From contig NZ_JXXU01000035.1 of assembly GCF_000967495.1 (NCBI RefSeq), positions 78,049 to 142,048 of the forward strand: a stretch of DNA of 64,000 nt, given 5' to 3'. The DNA comes from Vibrio neptunius (GTDB lineage: Bacteria; Pseudomonadota; Gammaproteobacteria; Enterobacterales; Vibrionaceae). Below are positions 43,940-53,205 of the stretch, piece after piece (the stretch's first letter is position 1; each line of letters opens with the position of its first letter). The position numbers and the translations under genes were made by a program. The notes under the pieces are model-generated. The model had not been told where the DNA came from. It did no database searches and saw only the letters and a program-made list of their open reading frames with translations.

Positions 43940-45597
43940 AAACGTCCAAACCTGAGTCAATGAATTCTGAATCAATCAAATCAGCACCAGCGGCTGACGC
44001 CGAGTTAGGAAGAGCAAACAGTGCGATTGCTATTGACGATCATGATGATCATCACGAAGCACCTTCTGGCATAGCCCGCTGGATTTATTCCACCAACCAC
44101 AAAGATATCGGGACGCTTTACCTTTGGTTCAGTTTCATTATGTTTCTGACCGGTGGAGCGATGGCGATGATTATTCGTGCCGAGTTGTTCCAACCTGGTT
44201 TACAACTGATCGAGCCCCAATTCTTTAACCAGATGACGACCGTACATGGTTTGATCATGGTGTTTGGCGCGGTTATGCCAGCCTTTACTGGTTTAGCAAA
44301 CTGGATGATTCCGATGATGATTGGCGCGCCAGATATGGCGTTACCACGAATGAACAACCTCAGTTTTTGGATCTTGCCTTTTGCATTCCTAATCCTGATT
44401 GCTTCGTTATTTACGGAAGGTGGGGGCCCTGATTTTGGCTGGACTTTCTACGCGCCTCTTTCTACAACTTATGGACCTGACAGTACGGCTCTATTTGTGT
44501 TCTCTGTTCATATCATGGGGATCAGCTCGATCATGGGGGCAATCAACGTGATCGTCACCATCGTCAACATGAGAGCGCCAGGGATGACTTGGTTCAAAAT
44601 GCCGATGTTTGTCTGGACTTGGTTGATTACTGCTTTCTTGTTGATTGCCGTCATGCCGGTGCTAGCAGGGGCGGTGACGATGGTCCTCACCGATAAGTAC
44701 TTCGGCACATCATTCTTTGATGCCGCGGGTGGTGGCGATCCTGTGATGTTCCAGCATATCTTCTGGTTCTTCGGTCATCCCGAAGTGTACATCATGATCT
44801 TGCCATCTTTCGGTATCGTGTCGGCCATCATTCCTGCGTTCAGTGGTAAAAAATTGTTTGGTTACCACTCGATGGTGTACGCCACTTGTAGTATCGCGCT
44901 GTTGTCATTCTTGGTTTGGGCACACCACATGTTTACAACAGGGATGCCCGTTTTCGCCGAACTCTTCTTTATGTATTGCACCATGCTCATTGCGGTGCCC
45001 ACTGGGGTCAAAGTGTTCAACTGGGTGGCTACGATGTGGCGGGGCGCGATGACATTCGAGACACCAATGTTGTTTGCTATTGCTTTCATTATTCTGTTTA
45101 CCATCGGTGGGTTCTCCGGGCTTATGCTGGCGATTGTTCCTGCAGACTTCCAGTATCACGATACGTATTTTGTGGTCGCGCACTTCCATTATGTGTTGGT
45201 CTCAGGGGCGGTATTCTCGATTATGGCAGCTGCTTATTATTGGTTACCGAAATGGACGGGGAATATGTATGACCACAAGTTGAGCTTGTGGCATTTCTGG
45301 TGCTCAGTAATTTCGGTCAACGTCTTATTCTTCCCGATGCATTTCCTTGGCTTAGCTGGGATGCCACGACGCATTCCTGACTATGCAATTCAGTTTGCCG
45401 ACATCAATCAGATAGTGTCGATTGGTGGTTTTGCCTTTGGTTTGTCTCAGCTAATTTTCCTCTGGTTAGTGATTAAGTGTATCCGTGGAGGAGAAAAAGC
45501 TGAGGCGAAACCGTGGGATCGTGCTGAAGGGTTGGAGTGGACAGTACCAAGCCCAGCACCGCACCATACATTCTCTACCCCACCGAAAGTGGATTGA
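43936..45597 (+). CDS. coxA: Cytochrome c oxidase subunit I (aa3 type)
   Basis: A 553-residue heme-copper oxidase subunit I with twelve transmembrane helices. Key residues are visible: heme a ligand His in MTTVHGLIMVFG, the D-channel loop MIGAPDMALPRMNN, CuB His-Tyr pair in FWFFGHPEVYIMILP, the CuB His-His in VWAHHMFTTG, and the heme a3/heme a histidines in VVAHFHYVLVSG. It reduces oxygen and pumps protons in the inner membrane. A His/Asp-rich segment (DDHDDHHEAP) precedes helix 1. AAGGAGGG precedes the ATG, and the start overlaps coxB. Confidence 0.97.
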   Translation: MKTSKPESMNSESIKSAPAADAELGRANSAIAIDDHDDHHEAPSGIARWIYSTNHKDIGTLYLWFSFIMFLTGGAMAMIIRAELFQPGLQLIEPQFFNQMTTVHGLIMVFGAVMPAFTGLANWMIPMMIGAPDMALPRMNNLSFWILPFAFLILIASLFTEGGGPDFGWTFYAPLSTTYGPDSTALFVFSVHIMGISSIMGAINVIVTIVNMRAPGMTWFKMPMFVWTWLITAFLLIAVMPVLAGAVTMVLTDKYFGTSFFDAAGGGDPVMFQHIFWFFGHPEVYIMILPSFGIVSAIIPAFSGKKLFGYHSMVYATCSIALLSFLVWAHHMFTTGMPVFAELFFMYCTMLIAVPTGVKVFNWVATMWRGAMTFETPMLFAIAFIILFTIGGFSGLMLAIVPADFQYHDTYFVVAHFHYVLVSGAVFSIMAAAYYWLPKWTGNMYDHKLSLWHFWCSVISVNVLFFPMHFLGLAGMPRRIPDYAIQFADINQIVSIGGFAFGLSQLIFLWLVIKCIRGGEKAEAKPWDRAEGLEWTVPSPAPHHTFSTPPKVD

Positions 45598-45607
45598 GGG
45601 AAGCGCT

Positions 45608-46210
45608 ATGGATGGACAACAGCAATCCAATAACAAGTTAACCTTAAAGCTGCTGGCAGCAGTGGTGGCGATGTTTGGCTTTGGTTTTGCGCTTGTCCCA
45701 TTATATGACGTGATGTGCGAAGCTTTAGGAATCAACGGAAAAACAAATACTGAGTCTGCGCTACAGCCACAGGGTATGGTTCCTGACACATCACGTCTTA
45801 TTCGAGTTGAGTTTATGGCCCACAGAAATCAGGGGATGCCTTGGTTGTTCGAACCTAAGCAACAGTCAATGGATGTGCATCCTGGAGAAGTGATTCAGAC
45901 GGCCTACATAGCAACAAACCAGTCATCCAAGGCAACGATAGGTCAAGCCGTCCCTTCGGTATCACCGGGTATGGGGGCATCATATTTCAATAAAATTGAA
46001 TGTTTCTGCTTTAATCACCAACCACTGGAAAGTTTGGCGAAAGCCGAGATGCCTTTGATCTTCTACATTGAGCCAGACATCCCAGAGTCGATTCATACGT
46101 TAACGCTGTCGTATACCCTCTACGACATTACGGATAAGGTTCCTCAACCCGTTGAAGTAGCACGAATGGAGCCGAGTGGCGACCTCACACAGCAAGGAGC
46201 TAAGCCATGA
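45608..46210 (+). CDS. ctaG: Cytochrome c oxidase assembly protein CtaG/Cox11
   Basis: A 200-residue Cox11-type copper chaperone that delivers copper to CuB of subunit I. It has one N-terminal transmembrane helix (LKLLAAVVAMFGFGFALVPLYDVMCE) and the periplasmic copper motif ECFCFNHQPL. The frame opens inside coxA, but ATG 45608 follows GAGGGAAG and is 10 bp after the coxA stop. It overlaps coxC by 4 bp. The order coxB-coxA-ctaG-coxC is the usual one for Pseudomonas and Vibrio aa3 oxidases. Confidence 0.94.
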   Translation: MDGQQQSNNKLTLKLLAAVVAMFGFGFALVPLYDVMCEALGINGKTNTESALQPQGMVPDTSRLIRVEFMAHRNQGMPWLFEPKQQSMDVHPGEVIQTAYIATNQSSKATIGQAVPSVSPGMGASYFNKIECFCFNHQPLESLAKAEMPLIFYIEPDIPESIHTLTLSYTLYDITDKVPQPVEVARMEPSGDLTQQGAKP

Positions 46211-47091
46211 GTTCAAAACATCAATCATATTATGTTCCGGCTCAAAGTAGCTGGCCAATTGTCGGAGCGGTTGCGCTGTTTCTTATCGCGGTTGGCGCAG
46301 GGGTCACTGTGCAAAACATGGCCGAAGGCGGCGAAGGCAGTGTCTTCGGTAAGCTGATTCTTCTAGCTGGATTCCTGTTCCTACTCTACATGTTTGCAGG
46401 TTGGTTTAGCAACGTGATCACCGAGTCGATGACAGGTAAGTATTCTGAGCAAATTTCTCGTTCCTTCAGGCAAGGAATGAGTTGGTTCATCTTCTCTGAA
46501 GTGATGTTCTTTGGTGCCTTTTTTGGGGCACTGTTTTATGCGCGCATGATCTCAGTACCGTGGTTGGGCGGAGCGAGCAATAATGCGATGACTCATGAGG
46601 TTCTGTGGCCTGCGTTTGAAGCACTTTGGCCACTGACGACCACACCCGATGGTGTCACAACGACAGCGATGGCATGGCAGGGAATTCCGCTGATAAACAC
46701 CCTGATTCTTCTGACTTCCTCTATCACTTTGCATATGGCCCATACGAGTCTTGAGCAGAACAAACGCATGGCGCTGATTGTATGGCTAGAAATTACGATT
46801 GTTCTGGCGGGCTTTTTCCTTTATTACCAAGGTGTTGAGTATGCTCATGCTTATCAGGACCTGAATCTTACTCTGCAATCAGGAATATATGGCAACACGT
46901 TCTTCTTGTTGACGGGTTTCCATGGCATGCACGTTTTCTTAGGGACAACGTTCCTAATCATACTGCTCGCCCGTGTGGCAAAAGATCATTTTACACCTAA
47001 GGATCACTTCGCGTTTCAGGCAGGCAGCTGGTACTGGCATTTTGTCGATGTGGTTTGGCTATGTCTGTTTGTCTTTGTTTATGTACTGTAG
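46207..47091 (+). CDS. coxC: Cytochrome c oxidase subunit III
   Basis: A 294-residue subunit III with seven hydrophobic helices. Family landmarks are SWPIVGAVALF near the N-terminus, SEVMFFGAFFGALFYAR (the conserved Glu helix), TLHMAHTSLEQN, GFHGMHVFLGTTFLI and the C-terminal WYWHFVDVVWLCLFVFVYVL. It stabilises the proton pathway of subunit I and has no metal centre. It ends 12 bp before a convergent small gene on the other strand. Confidence 0.96.
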   Translation: MSSKHQSYYVPAQSSWPIVGAVALFLIAVGAGVTVQNMAEGGEGSVFGKLILLAGFLFLLYMFAGWFSNVITESMTGKYSEQISRSFRQGMSWFIFSEVMFFGAFFGALFYARMISVPWLGGASNNAMTHEVLWPAFEALWPLTTTPDGVTTTAMAWQGIPLINTLILLTSSITLHMAHTSLEQNKRMALIVWLEITIVLAGFFLYYQGVEYAHAYQDLNLTLQSGIYGNTFFLLTGFHGMHVFLGTTFLIILLARVAKDHFTPKDHFAFQAGSWYWHFVDVVWLCLFVFVYVL

Positions 47092-47103
47092 GTGTGTTCG
47101 CCC

Positions 47104-47343
47104 TTAGTAAGGGCGCGCATTAGGTTCAATAAGACCTGTAAGAAGGGCGGCGATCAATAACACAACGGCGAGTGCAGAGAGGAACACGCGTCGGCCAAGG
47201 TAATAACTCATGGGCTTATCTTGGCGAGGTTCCTCATCACTTTCGGGCTGAGGCCCTTTCACCATTTCGAGCATCGCTCTTGCGAGGTTTACGATGATAA
47301 ACAGTAGTAACACTACCAATAGCGACTTGAAGATGAATACCAT
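47104..47343 (-). CDS. Twin-transmembrane DUF2909-family protein, antisense within cox cluster
   Basis: A 79-residue inner-membrane protein with two hydrophobic helices (FIFKSLLVVLLLFIIVNLARAML and RRVFLSALAVVLLIAALLTGLI) joined by an acidic-basic linker (KGPQPESDEEPRQDK). The family is found beside cox genes in Pseudomonas and other gammaproteobacteria, but its role is unknown; oxidase assembly or stability is a guess. It has its own ribosome site (AAGGAAG) and runs against the rest of the cluster. Its start lies only 22 bp from the surf1 start, so the promoters must overlap. Confidence 0.82.
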   Translation of the reverse strand: MVFIFKSLLVVLLLFIIVNLARAMLEMVKGPQPESDEEPRQDKPMSYYLGRRVFLSALAVVLLIAALLTGLIEPNARPY

Positions 47344-47365
47344 AAAGTCTTCCTTATCAGCTCAG

Positions 47366-48082
47366 ATGAAGTCGTACTCGTTTTGGGGTGGTCTGTTATT
47401 AACTGTGGTTGCCTTTTCTATTTTGGTCAACTTAGGCTTGTGGCAACTATCGAGAGCAGAAGAAAAGCAGCAGATGGAGCGGTTTCTCGATGCAAGAGAG
47501 CAGGCCTCTGCCATCGATATTACTCAGCTAAACGTTACCGATACTCGCTATCTTACCGGTATGCGGGTTACCGTTGAACTAAGACCCATCGAAGGAAAAT
47601 ATCTGTTGCTCGATAATCAGACCTATCAAGGTGAAGTTGGATACTTGGCTTATCAGCTTATGGAGTTTGGGGCTGATAGCGCTGTTTTGGTTGAACGCGG
47701 GTTTATTGCTTCAAATGGCCAAAGAGACAGCTTGCCTAGCGTTGATTGGCTGAACAGCCCACTAAAATCAGAAGCGCTAGTATACCAGCGTTCTGCTAAC
47801 CCGCTGAGTGATGAATTGTATATTGAGCCGGGTGTGCCACACCGAATTCAAAATCTCAATCTTGCTGACCTTGAACAATATTGGCAGCACCCGATTGAGC
47901 CATACATTTTACAGCCCCGCACGTCAGATTGGCCCTATGAGCAACCTTGGAAACCTGTCCCACTGGGTTCTGCTAAACACACAGGATATGCCTTTCAGTG
48001 GTTTAGCATGGCTGTGGCCCTAGTACTGCTGAGTGGTTGGGTTTTTATCAGAGCGTTAAAACAAGGAGGCCAGGATGGCTGA
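47366..48082 (+). CDS. SURF1-family heme a insertion factor
   Basis: A 238-residue SURF1 protein with N- and C-terminal transmembrane helices (FWGGLLLTVVAFSILVNLGLWQL and GYAFQWFSMAVALVLLSGWVFIRALK) around a periplasmic domain. Family motifs are GLWQLSRAEEKQQ, LLLDNQTYQGEVGYL and VLVERGFIASNGQR. SURF1 assists heme a insertion into subunit I. ATG 47366 is preferred for homology, but its ribosome site is poor; an in-frame ATG at 47333 overlaps the antisense gene. It overlaps the next gene by 8 bp. Confidence 0.88.
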   Translation: MKSYSFWGGLLLTVVAFSILVNLGLWQLSRAEEKQQMERFLDAREQASAIDITQLNVTDTRYLTGMRVTVELRPIEGKYLLLDNQTYQGEVGYLAYQLMEFGADSAVLVERGFIASNGQRDSLPSVDWLNSPLKSEALVYQRSANPLSDELYIEPGVPHRIQNLNLADLEQYWQHPIEPYILQPRTSDWPYEQPWKPVPLGSAKHTGYAFQWFSMAVALVLLSGWVFIRALKQGGQDG

Positions 48083-48623
48083 TCCAGTTACAAGAGGCAG
48101 AATCATTCTGATTGCCTTGGTACTAATGTTTGCTTTGCCCGCAGTCATTGCCAAGACATTTCTCGCCAATCATTGGTATGAGTCTGGCGTAACAAACAAA
48201 GGTCAATTGATTAAACCAAAGCAAAGTTATGATGGGCTTGGAATCCGCAACCCTTATGCAAGCGAGCAATGGCAATTGGGGTACTTGATTCCGCGGCAAT
48301 GTGATGAATTCTGCCAAAAGCAGGTGTACTTGTTGGGTCAAAGCCATTTAGCGTTGGGTAAATATCAAAGCCGTGTCGCGCCTGTGCTGCTTGTCTCTGA
48401 GCGCAGCGATATATCGGTACTGGAAAAGGGTGGGTTTGAAGCTATTAAAGTGAATCAAGCCTTCCATCAGGTTGTGTCTGACTTTGAGTACGTTATTGTC
48501 GACCCATTGGGCCAATTAGTGATGCGGTATCCCAAAGTGGAATCACAAGACGATCTGGTCCGCCAAAGCAAAGATGTACTGGCGGACTTAAGGAAGCTAC
48601 TTAAGTTATCAAGAGTAGGGTAA
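48075..48623 (+). CDS. Sco1/thioredoxin-like membrane-anchored oxidase assembly protein
   Basis: A 182-residue protein with one N-terminal transmembrane anchor (IILIALVLMFALPAVIA) and a periplasmic domain. The CxxxC motif Cys76-DEF-Cys80 matches the copper-binding pair of Sco proteins. The distal His expected about nine residues before the conserved PxG turn is Ser here (VVSDFEYVIVDPLG). It could reduce the CuA cysteines or carry copper weakly. Its place between surf1 and ctaA supports a role in oxidase maturation. The assignment to Sco is by motif and context, not strong similarity. Confidence 0.65.
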   Translation: MADPVTRGRIILIALVLMFALPAVIAKTFLANHWYESGVTNKGQLIKPKQSYDGLGIRNPYASEQWQLGYLIPRQCDEFCQKQVYLLGQSHLALGKYQSRVAPVLLVSERSDISVLEKGGFEAIKVNQAFHQVVSDFEYVIVDPLGQLVMRYPKVESQDDLVRQSKDVLADLRKLLKLSRVG

Positions 48624-48644
48624 CTGCAGGGAAGGAGTTTGGTT

Positions 48645-49679
48645 ATGGGATTGACCAATTTAGTTCGCCTAAGTCTCGTATTGACGTTTATCGTCATCAT
48701 GCTTGGTGCCTATACCCGACTAGCTGACGCTGGACTGGGATGTCCGGACTGGCCGGGATGTTATGGTCAGTTGACTGTACCTAACAATCAACAAGAAATC
48801 GCACTGGCAAAGTCCTTGTATCCAGAGCTCACTATTGAAGCGAATAAAGCTTGGCTGGAAATGATCCACCGTTATTTTGCGGGCACACTGGGTTTATTGG
48901 TGTTTGCTATTTCATTTCGAGTGATTAAAGAGAAATCGTTGCCCTATGGCTTACCGCTTGTGATCTCTTTAGTGGTGGTTTTTCAGGCGCTCTTGGGCAT
49001 GTGGACGGTAACCATGAAGCTGATGCCTCTGGTGGTGATGGGGCACCTTCTTGGTGGGTTTACGCTGTTTTGTTTACTTGCGCTCCTTTATTGGCGTCTA
49101 CTTGACCACAAGTCTCCCCTTGAAGCAGTGCCTCATGTATCGGGTTGGTTAAAGATTCTTGCGCCTGTCACTTTGTGTTTTGTTGTGATTCAAATAGCCT
49201 TAGGCGGCTGGACATCGTCCAATTACGCTGCCCTAATGTGTACAAGTCTACCGGTTTGTGAAGGGAACTGGATGGGGCATCTGGATTTTGACCGCGCTTT
49301 TCAATTGATACAACCCAAACAAGAAACCTACGAGTTTGGCACGTTAGATTATGGCGCTAGGATGACCATTCATGTGACGCACAGGTTCGGTGCTGTGCTG
49401 GTGGCTCTATTGTCGATCAGTTTACTTTGCGCTTTGCTATGTGCCAGACATCCTAAGCTAACAAGTGCTGCTTTCAAAGTGGGTGTGTTGCTGATGGTAC
49501 AAATCAGTTTAGGTATTGCTAATGTCTTACTTAGCTTACCGCTTGTGGTGGCGGTTGCGCATAATCTAGTCGCTGCTTTGTTGCTGCTTTCAGTCCTCCA
49601 TGTCAATTACCTGCTGCGACAGAAAGTCACTGCTAATGCCCACTCCACGGGATTTTTACGTAAGGAGAGTTCGCGATGA
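48645..49679 (+). CDS. ctaA: Heme A synthase (Cox15/CtaA)
   Basis: A 344-residue eight-helix membrane enzyme that oxidises the C8 methyl of heme o to make heme a. Heme-ligand histidines are in [25 protein letters not shown] and VAHNLVAAL. The N-terminal [18 protein letters not shown] has the paired cysteines of the family loop, and [12 protein letters not shown] the second pair. GAAGGAG ends 7 nt before ATG 48645. It overlaps ctaB by 4 bp. Confidence 0.94.
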   Translation: MGLTNLVRLSLVLTFIVIMLGAYTRLADAGLGCPDWPGCYGQLTVPNNQQEIALAKSLYPELTIEANKAWLEMIHRYFAGTLGLLVFAISFRVIKEKSLPYGLPLVISLVVVFQALLGMWTVTMKLMPLVVMGHLLGGFTLFCLLALLYWRLLDHKSPLEAVPHVSGWLKILAPVTLCFVVIQIALGGWTSSNYAALMCTSLPVCEGNWMGHLDFDRAFQLIQPKQETYEFGTLDYGARMTIHVTHRFGAVLVALLSISLLCALLCARHPKLTSAAFKVGVLLMVQISLGIANVLLSLPLVVAVAHNLVAALLLLSVLHVNYLLRQKVTANAHSTGFLRKESSR

Positions 49680-50572
49680 GTAATTCTATCAGTCACATCT
49701 CTGAGCAAGACCGATCATTATGGCGAACCTACCTCACTCTGACTAAGCCGAAGGTCGTTGCTTTAATGCTGCTTACGGCTTTGGTCGGTATGTGCTTGGC
49801 GGTGCCAGGATCACTGCCTGTGCAACAGTCGATTCTTGGTATGCTGGGGATCGCCTTGATGGCAGGCTCTGCCGCAGCGTTTAACCACCTGATTGACAGA
49901 CGAATTGATGCGATTATGGCCCGAACGTACAAGCGACCTCTGCCGTCAGGTGAACTCAATGTGCGCAACGTGTTTGCGTTCGCAACTGGAATTGGACTCG
50001 CCGGATTTGTGATCTTGTATGGTTGGGTGAATGCGTTGACGGCTTGGCTGACTTTTGCCAGTTTGCTGGGCTATGCGGTGATCTACACCATGTACTTAAA
50101 GCGTGCTACCCCACAAAACATCGTCATCGCAGGGATTGCTGGTGCGATGCCGCCTTTACTTGGTTGGACGGCTGTGACAGGAGAAATGCATGCCAATGCT
50201 TGGCTGCTTGTGATGATTATCTTTATATGGACGCCTCCGCATTTTTGGGCGTTAGCGATTCATCGCAAAGAGGATTATGCCAAAGCCGATATACCAATGC
50301 TGCCTGTTACACACGGTGAGGAATACACAAAAACATCCATACTGCTTTACACCGTATTGTTACTTATTGTATGCCTTTTCCCTGTATTGGTCGGGATGGC
50401 GGGAGTTTTTTATCTAGTGTGTGTGACGATACTGTCTACATTGTTTGTCTATCATGCTTGGCAGCTGAAATTTGGTACTGACGAGAAGCAAGCCATCAAA
50501 ACATTTAAGTTCTCTATCTGGCATTTGATGTTACTGTTTTCAGCGTTATTGGCTGAACACTATTTGATCTGA
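49676..50572 (+). CDS. ctaB: Protoheme IX farnesyltransferase (heme O synthase)
   Basis: A 298-residue UbiA-superfamily prenyltransferase that adds farnesyl to heme b. It has the two Asp-rich or charged motifs ([23 protein letters not shown] and [15 protein letters not shown]) and about nine transmembrane helices. The [15 protein letters not shown] start is family-typical. With ctaA it completes heme a synthesis for the adjacent caa3 oxidase. It is the last gene of the cluster, and a convergent ABC permease gene ends 13 bp beyond. Confidence 0.95.
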   Translation: MSNSISHISEQDRSLWRTYLTLTKPKVVALMLLTALVGMCLAVPGSLPVQQSILGMLGIALMAGSAAAFNHLIDRRIDAIMARTYKRPLPSGELNVRNVFAFATGIGLAGFVILYGWVNALTAWLTFASLLGYAVIYTMYLKRATPQNIVIAGIAGAMPPLLGWTAVTGEMHANAWLLVMIIFIWTPPHFWALAIHRKEDYAKADIPMLPVTHGEEYTKTSILLYTVLLLIVCLFPVLVGMAGVFYLVCVTILSTLFVYHAWQLKFGTDEKQAIKTFKFSIWHLMLLFSALLAEHYLI

Positions 50573-50585
50573 GGGAAGAGTCTGT

Positions 50586-51500
50586 TTAGCCATTTGCTTT
50601 ATGTTTTAATGAATGACGCTCAAGCTTTTTAAACAAAGCGGAGAGCGTCAGACAAAACATTAGGTAAGTAGCGCCTACTATCAACCAAATCTCAAAAATA
50701 AGGCCGGAGGAGTTTGCCATCTCTGTGCCAACGAAAGTCATTTCCTGAATAGAAATCAGAGAAACAATCGAGGTATCTTTGACCAGTGAAATGGCTTGCC
50801 CGGCAAGTGCAGGAGTAATTGCAGCTAGTACTTGAGGGGCGATCACCAAGCGATACTTAGCCCAAGTGGAAAGCCCCAACGCGTCCGCGGCTTCCCATTG
50901 TCCTTTTGCTATGCCAGCCAAACCTGAACGCACTATTTCAGCAACATAGGCAGAGGAAAGGATCCCGACACAAAGTACGCCAGACAGTAGGTTCTCCCAT
51001 AGTGGCTTCGGCCCGAACAACATCGATTGCAACGCGTTTGACTCTCCTGAATATTCTCGTAGAATCCCTTCCAACCCAATAGCTGGAATGAGTTGATTTG
51101 AGATAAAAAAGTAGAATATAAACACAAAGACCAGCGGTGGAATATTTCGGATTAACTGGATATACACATTGGCCAGTGAGCGAAATACGGAAATGGAACA
51201 ATGCCTAGCCACACCAATGAGTGTCCCCAAGGTTAGTGCTAAGAGCATTCCCCAAAGGCTGAGCCGTAATGTCGAGATCACACCCTGAATGAAGTAGGGC
51301 AACGACCCATCAGAGCGTGAAGTAAAGATTAACGTGAATGCTTCGCTCCACCGCCAAGTGTAATTGACTCCGATAGAAGCGCGTTGGTAAAGCCACAAAC
51401 CAAACACAGCTAAAACAAACAATAAAACTATATCAAGTTTATTAAAGTTCCAGCGGTGTTTATTGGGCTCACTGGCTGTCATCAAATTCGATTTATTCAC
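50586..51500 (-). CDS. Polar amino acid ABC transporter permease
   Basis: A 304-residue HisM-type permease with an N-terminal helix and five further helices. The EAA loop reads AAKEALG-like, as VRSGLAGIAKGQWEAADALGLSTW. It starts at GTG 51500, with AGGA 6 nt upstream; the first ATG is six codons later. It is the last gene of the four-gene importer operon, 55 bp after the binding protein. It probably forms a heterodimer with the permease at 52405. Confidence 0.88.
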   Translation of the reverse strand: MNKSNLMTASEPNKHRWNFNKLDIVLLFVLAVFGLWLYQRASIGVNYTWRWSEAFTLIFTSRSDGSLPYFIQGVISTLRLSLWGMLLALTLGTLIGVARHCSISVFRSLANVYIQLIRNIPPLVFVFIFYFFISNQLIPAIGLEGILREYSGESNALQSMLFGPKPLWENLLSGVLCVGILSSAYVAEIVRSGLAGIAKGQWEAADALGLSTWAKYRLVIAPQVLAAITPALAGQAISLVKDTSIVSLISIQEMTFVGTEMANSSGLIFEIWLIVGATYLMFCLTLSALFKKLERHSLKHKANG

Positions 51501-51555
51501 CTAACGTCCTGCTAATCTTTATTTTTCATCAATCATTCGGGATTTCACAATGTAG

Positions 51556-52395
51556 TTATTGACCCGTTGCTACTTGTTGTTGCCAGTCCAGTGTCGCAAA
51601 CCAGTATTCATAACGCTGCTCAAGCCAGCCGTCGTCGGTTCGAGCTTGTATCCACTGGTCGAAGAAGGCCTGTTTGTCGTTTTCACCAAGACGAACAGCG
51701 AACGCCTCGTTGCCTTTAGACAGGCGCTCATTAAACGGGATAAACAACTTGTCGGCATTTTTCACGGCTTCATGCTCAGGTTTAGGGCTAGAAGCAATTA
51801 CAGCATGAGCGTTACCATTGAGGACTTCCTGAAATGCTTGCGCATCATCATCGAACTGAAGAATCTTAGCTTTTGGAAAAGCTTCTCGAGCGACTTGAAC
51901 TGTGAACGCCCCGCGGCGTGCAGCGATTTTAACGCGTCGAGAGTTGAAATCGCTCATTTCAGAAAAGCCTGAAGCCAGTTCTTTATTGGCTGCTACCTGA
52001 ACGCCGGAGTGTGAATAAGGGGCGGTAAATAAAACGCTCTTGGAGCGCTCGGGAGTCACGCTCATTCCGCCGATAATGACGTCAAATTTTTTCGCCAGCA
52101 GCGCTGGAATGATGCCATCCCAAGCAGTAGGTACAAATTCTACTTTCCAGCCAGAATCTGCGGCAAGTCGCTCAGCTACATCGATCTCGAAGCCGATTAA
52201 ATCCCCTTGCTTGTCGCGCATAGCCCATGGAACAAAGGTCGACATTCCGACGCGTAACGTACCGCGTTCGTTAATCTTATCTAAATTTGGAGTGTCACTG
52301 GCGAGTGTAGGGAGTGTAATAGCTAACCCAACTAGTGCTGTGATGGTTTGTTTGAATGCCCTTAACGAGCGAACCTTTTGTCCTAAGTGTTTCAT
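51556..52395 (-). CDS. Polar amino acid ABC transporter substrate-binding protein
   Basis: A 279-residue family 3 binding protein with a signal peptide (about residues 1-32). The core has STFVPWAMRDKQGDLIGFEIDVAERLA, AWDGIIPALLAKKFDVIIGGMSVTPERSKSVLFTAPY and the Arg that pairs with the ligand carboxylate (PERSKS). The ligand could be a polar amino acid or opine; the residues do not allow a finer call. It lies between the two permease genes. Confidence 0.88.
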   Translation of the reverse strand: MKHLGQKVRSLRAFKQTITALVGLAITLPTLASDTPNLDKINERGTLRVGMSTFVPWAMRDKQGDLIGFEIDVAERLAADSGWKVEFVPTAWDGIIPALLAKKFDVIIGGMSVTPERSKSVLFTAPYSHSGVQVAANKELASGFSEMSDFNSRRVKIAARRGAFTVQVAREAFPKAKILQFDDDAQAFQEVLNGNAHAVIASSPKPEHEAVKNADKLFIPFNERLSKGNEAFAVRLGENDKQAFFDQWIQARTDDGWLEQRYEYWFATLDWQQQVATGQ

Positions 52396-52404
52396 TTGAT
52401 TTCC

Positions 52405-53205
52405 TTATTGGTGGGTACGCCATTGGGCGCCAAGTTTGTGTTCTAGCCAAGCGGAGATTGCCGATAGAGAGAGTGTGAGCAAAAGATATATCGCTGCGAC
52501 GCTAAACCAAATCTCAAATGGCATCGCGGTCTCCGAAACAATATTCCTTCCTTCTGTTGTTAGGTCGAATATGGCCATTACACTGACAATTGACGAGTTC
52601 TTAACCAGAGAAACCACCTCATTGGTCAAAGGCGGCAACGTTCTTTGTAGTAACTGTGGGAAGATAACGTCGTAATAGGTAGAGAAAGGACTGAGCCCTA
52701 GGGATTTAGCCGCCTCAAACTGACCTTTAGAGATGCTGTTCAGGCCTCCACGCAAAATCTCAGCGGTGTAGGCACCTTGGAAAAGCGATAGCGCCAAAAT
52801 CGCAGTCGCAAATCTATCTAGGCCTATCACTGGCCCAAAGATGAAGTACAACAGATAAATTTGAACCAAAAGCGGCGTATTGCGAATCAGTTCAATATAA
52901 GTATTTGCAATAGCTCGACCGACAATCGATTGTGAAAGCTTGAGTAAGGCCGTCAATATACCAATCAGCAGAGTAAACAAAAGGCTCCACGTTGATATTT
53001 GGATGGTGATCCACAAGCCTTCGAGCAGTTCAGCAGGCCACCACTGGCCATCTTCATAGAAGGCGAGATAGTCGGGTACTCGATGCCATTGCCATTGGTA
53101 GTCTATCGCTTTCGCCCCAGAATCCAGTAGCCACCATAGCCCCAAGCCTAGTAGTACGATTTGAGCGAAGGCTGATAGCACAGGCTTAAAAATTCGGCTG
53201 ATCAT
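52405..53205 (-). CDS. Polar amino acid ABC transporter permease
   Basis: A 266-residue HisQ/GlnP-type permease with five to six helices. The cytoplasmic EAA motif is LRGGLNSISKGQFEAAKSLGLSPF. ATG 53205 overlaps the stop of the ATPase gene by 4 bp (ATGA). It resembles its partner at 50586 and probably pairs with it. Confidence 0.88.
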   Translation of the reverse strand: MISRIFKPVLSAFAQIVLLGLGLWWLLDSGAKAIDYQWQWHRVPDYLAFYEDGQWWPAELLEGLWITIQISTWSLLFTLLIGILTALLKLSQSIVGRAIANTYIELIRNTPLLVQIYLLYFIFGPVIGLDRFATAILALSLFQGAYTAEILRGGLNSISKGQFEAAKSLGLSPFSTYYDVIFPQLLQRTLPPLTNEVVSLVKNSSIVSVMAIFDLTTEGRNIVSETAMPFEIWFSVAAIYLLLTLSLSAISAWLEHKLGAQWRTHQ

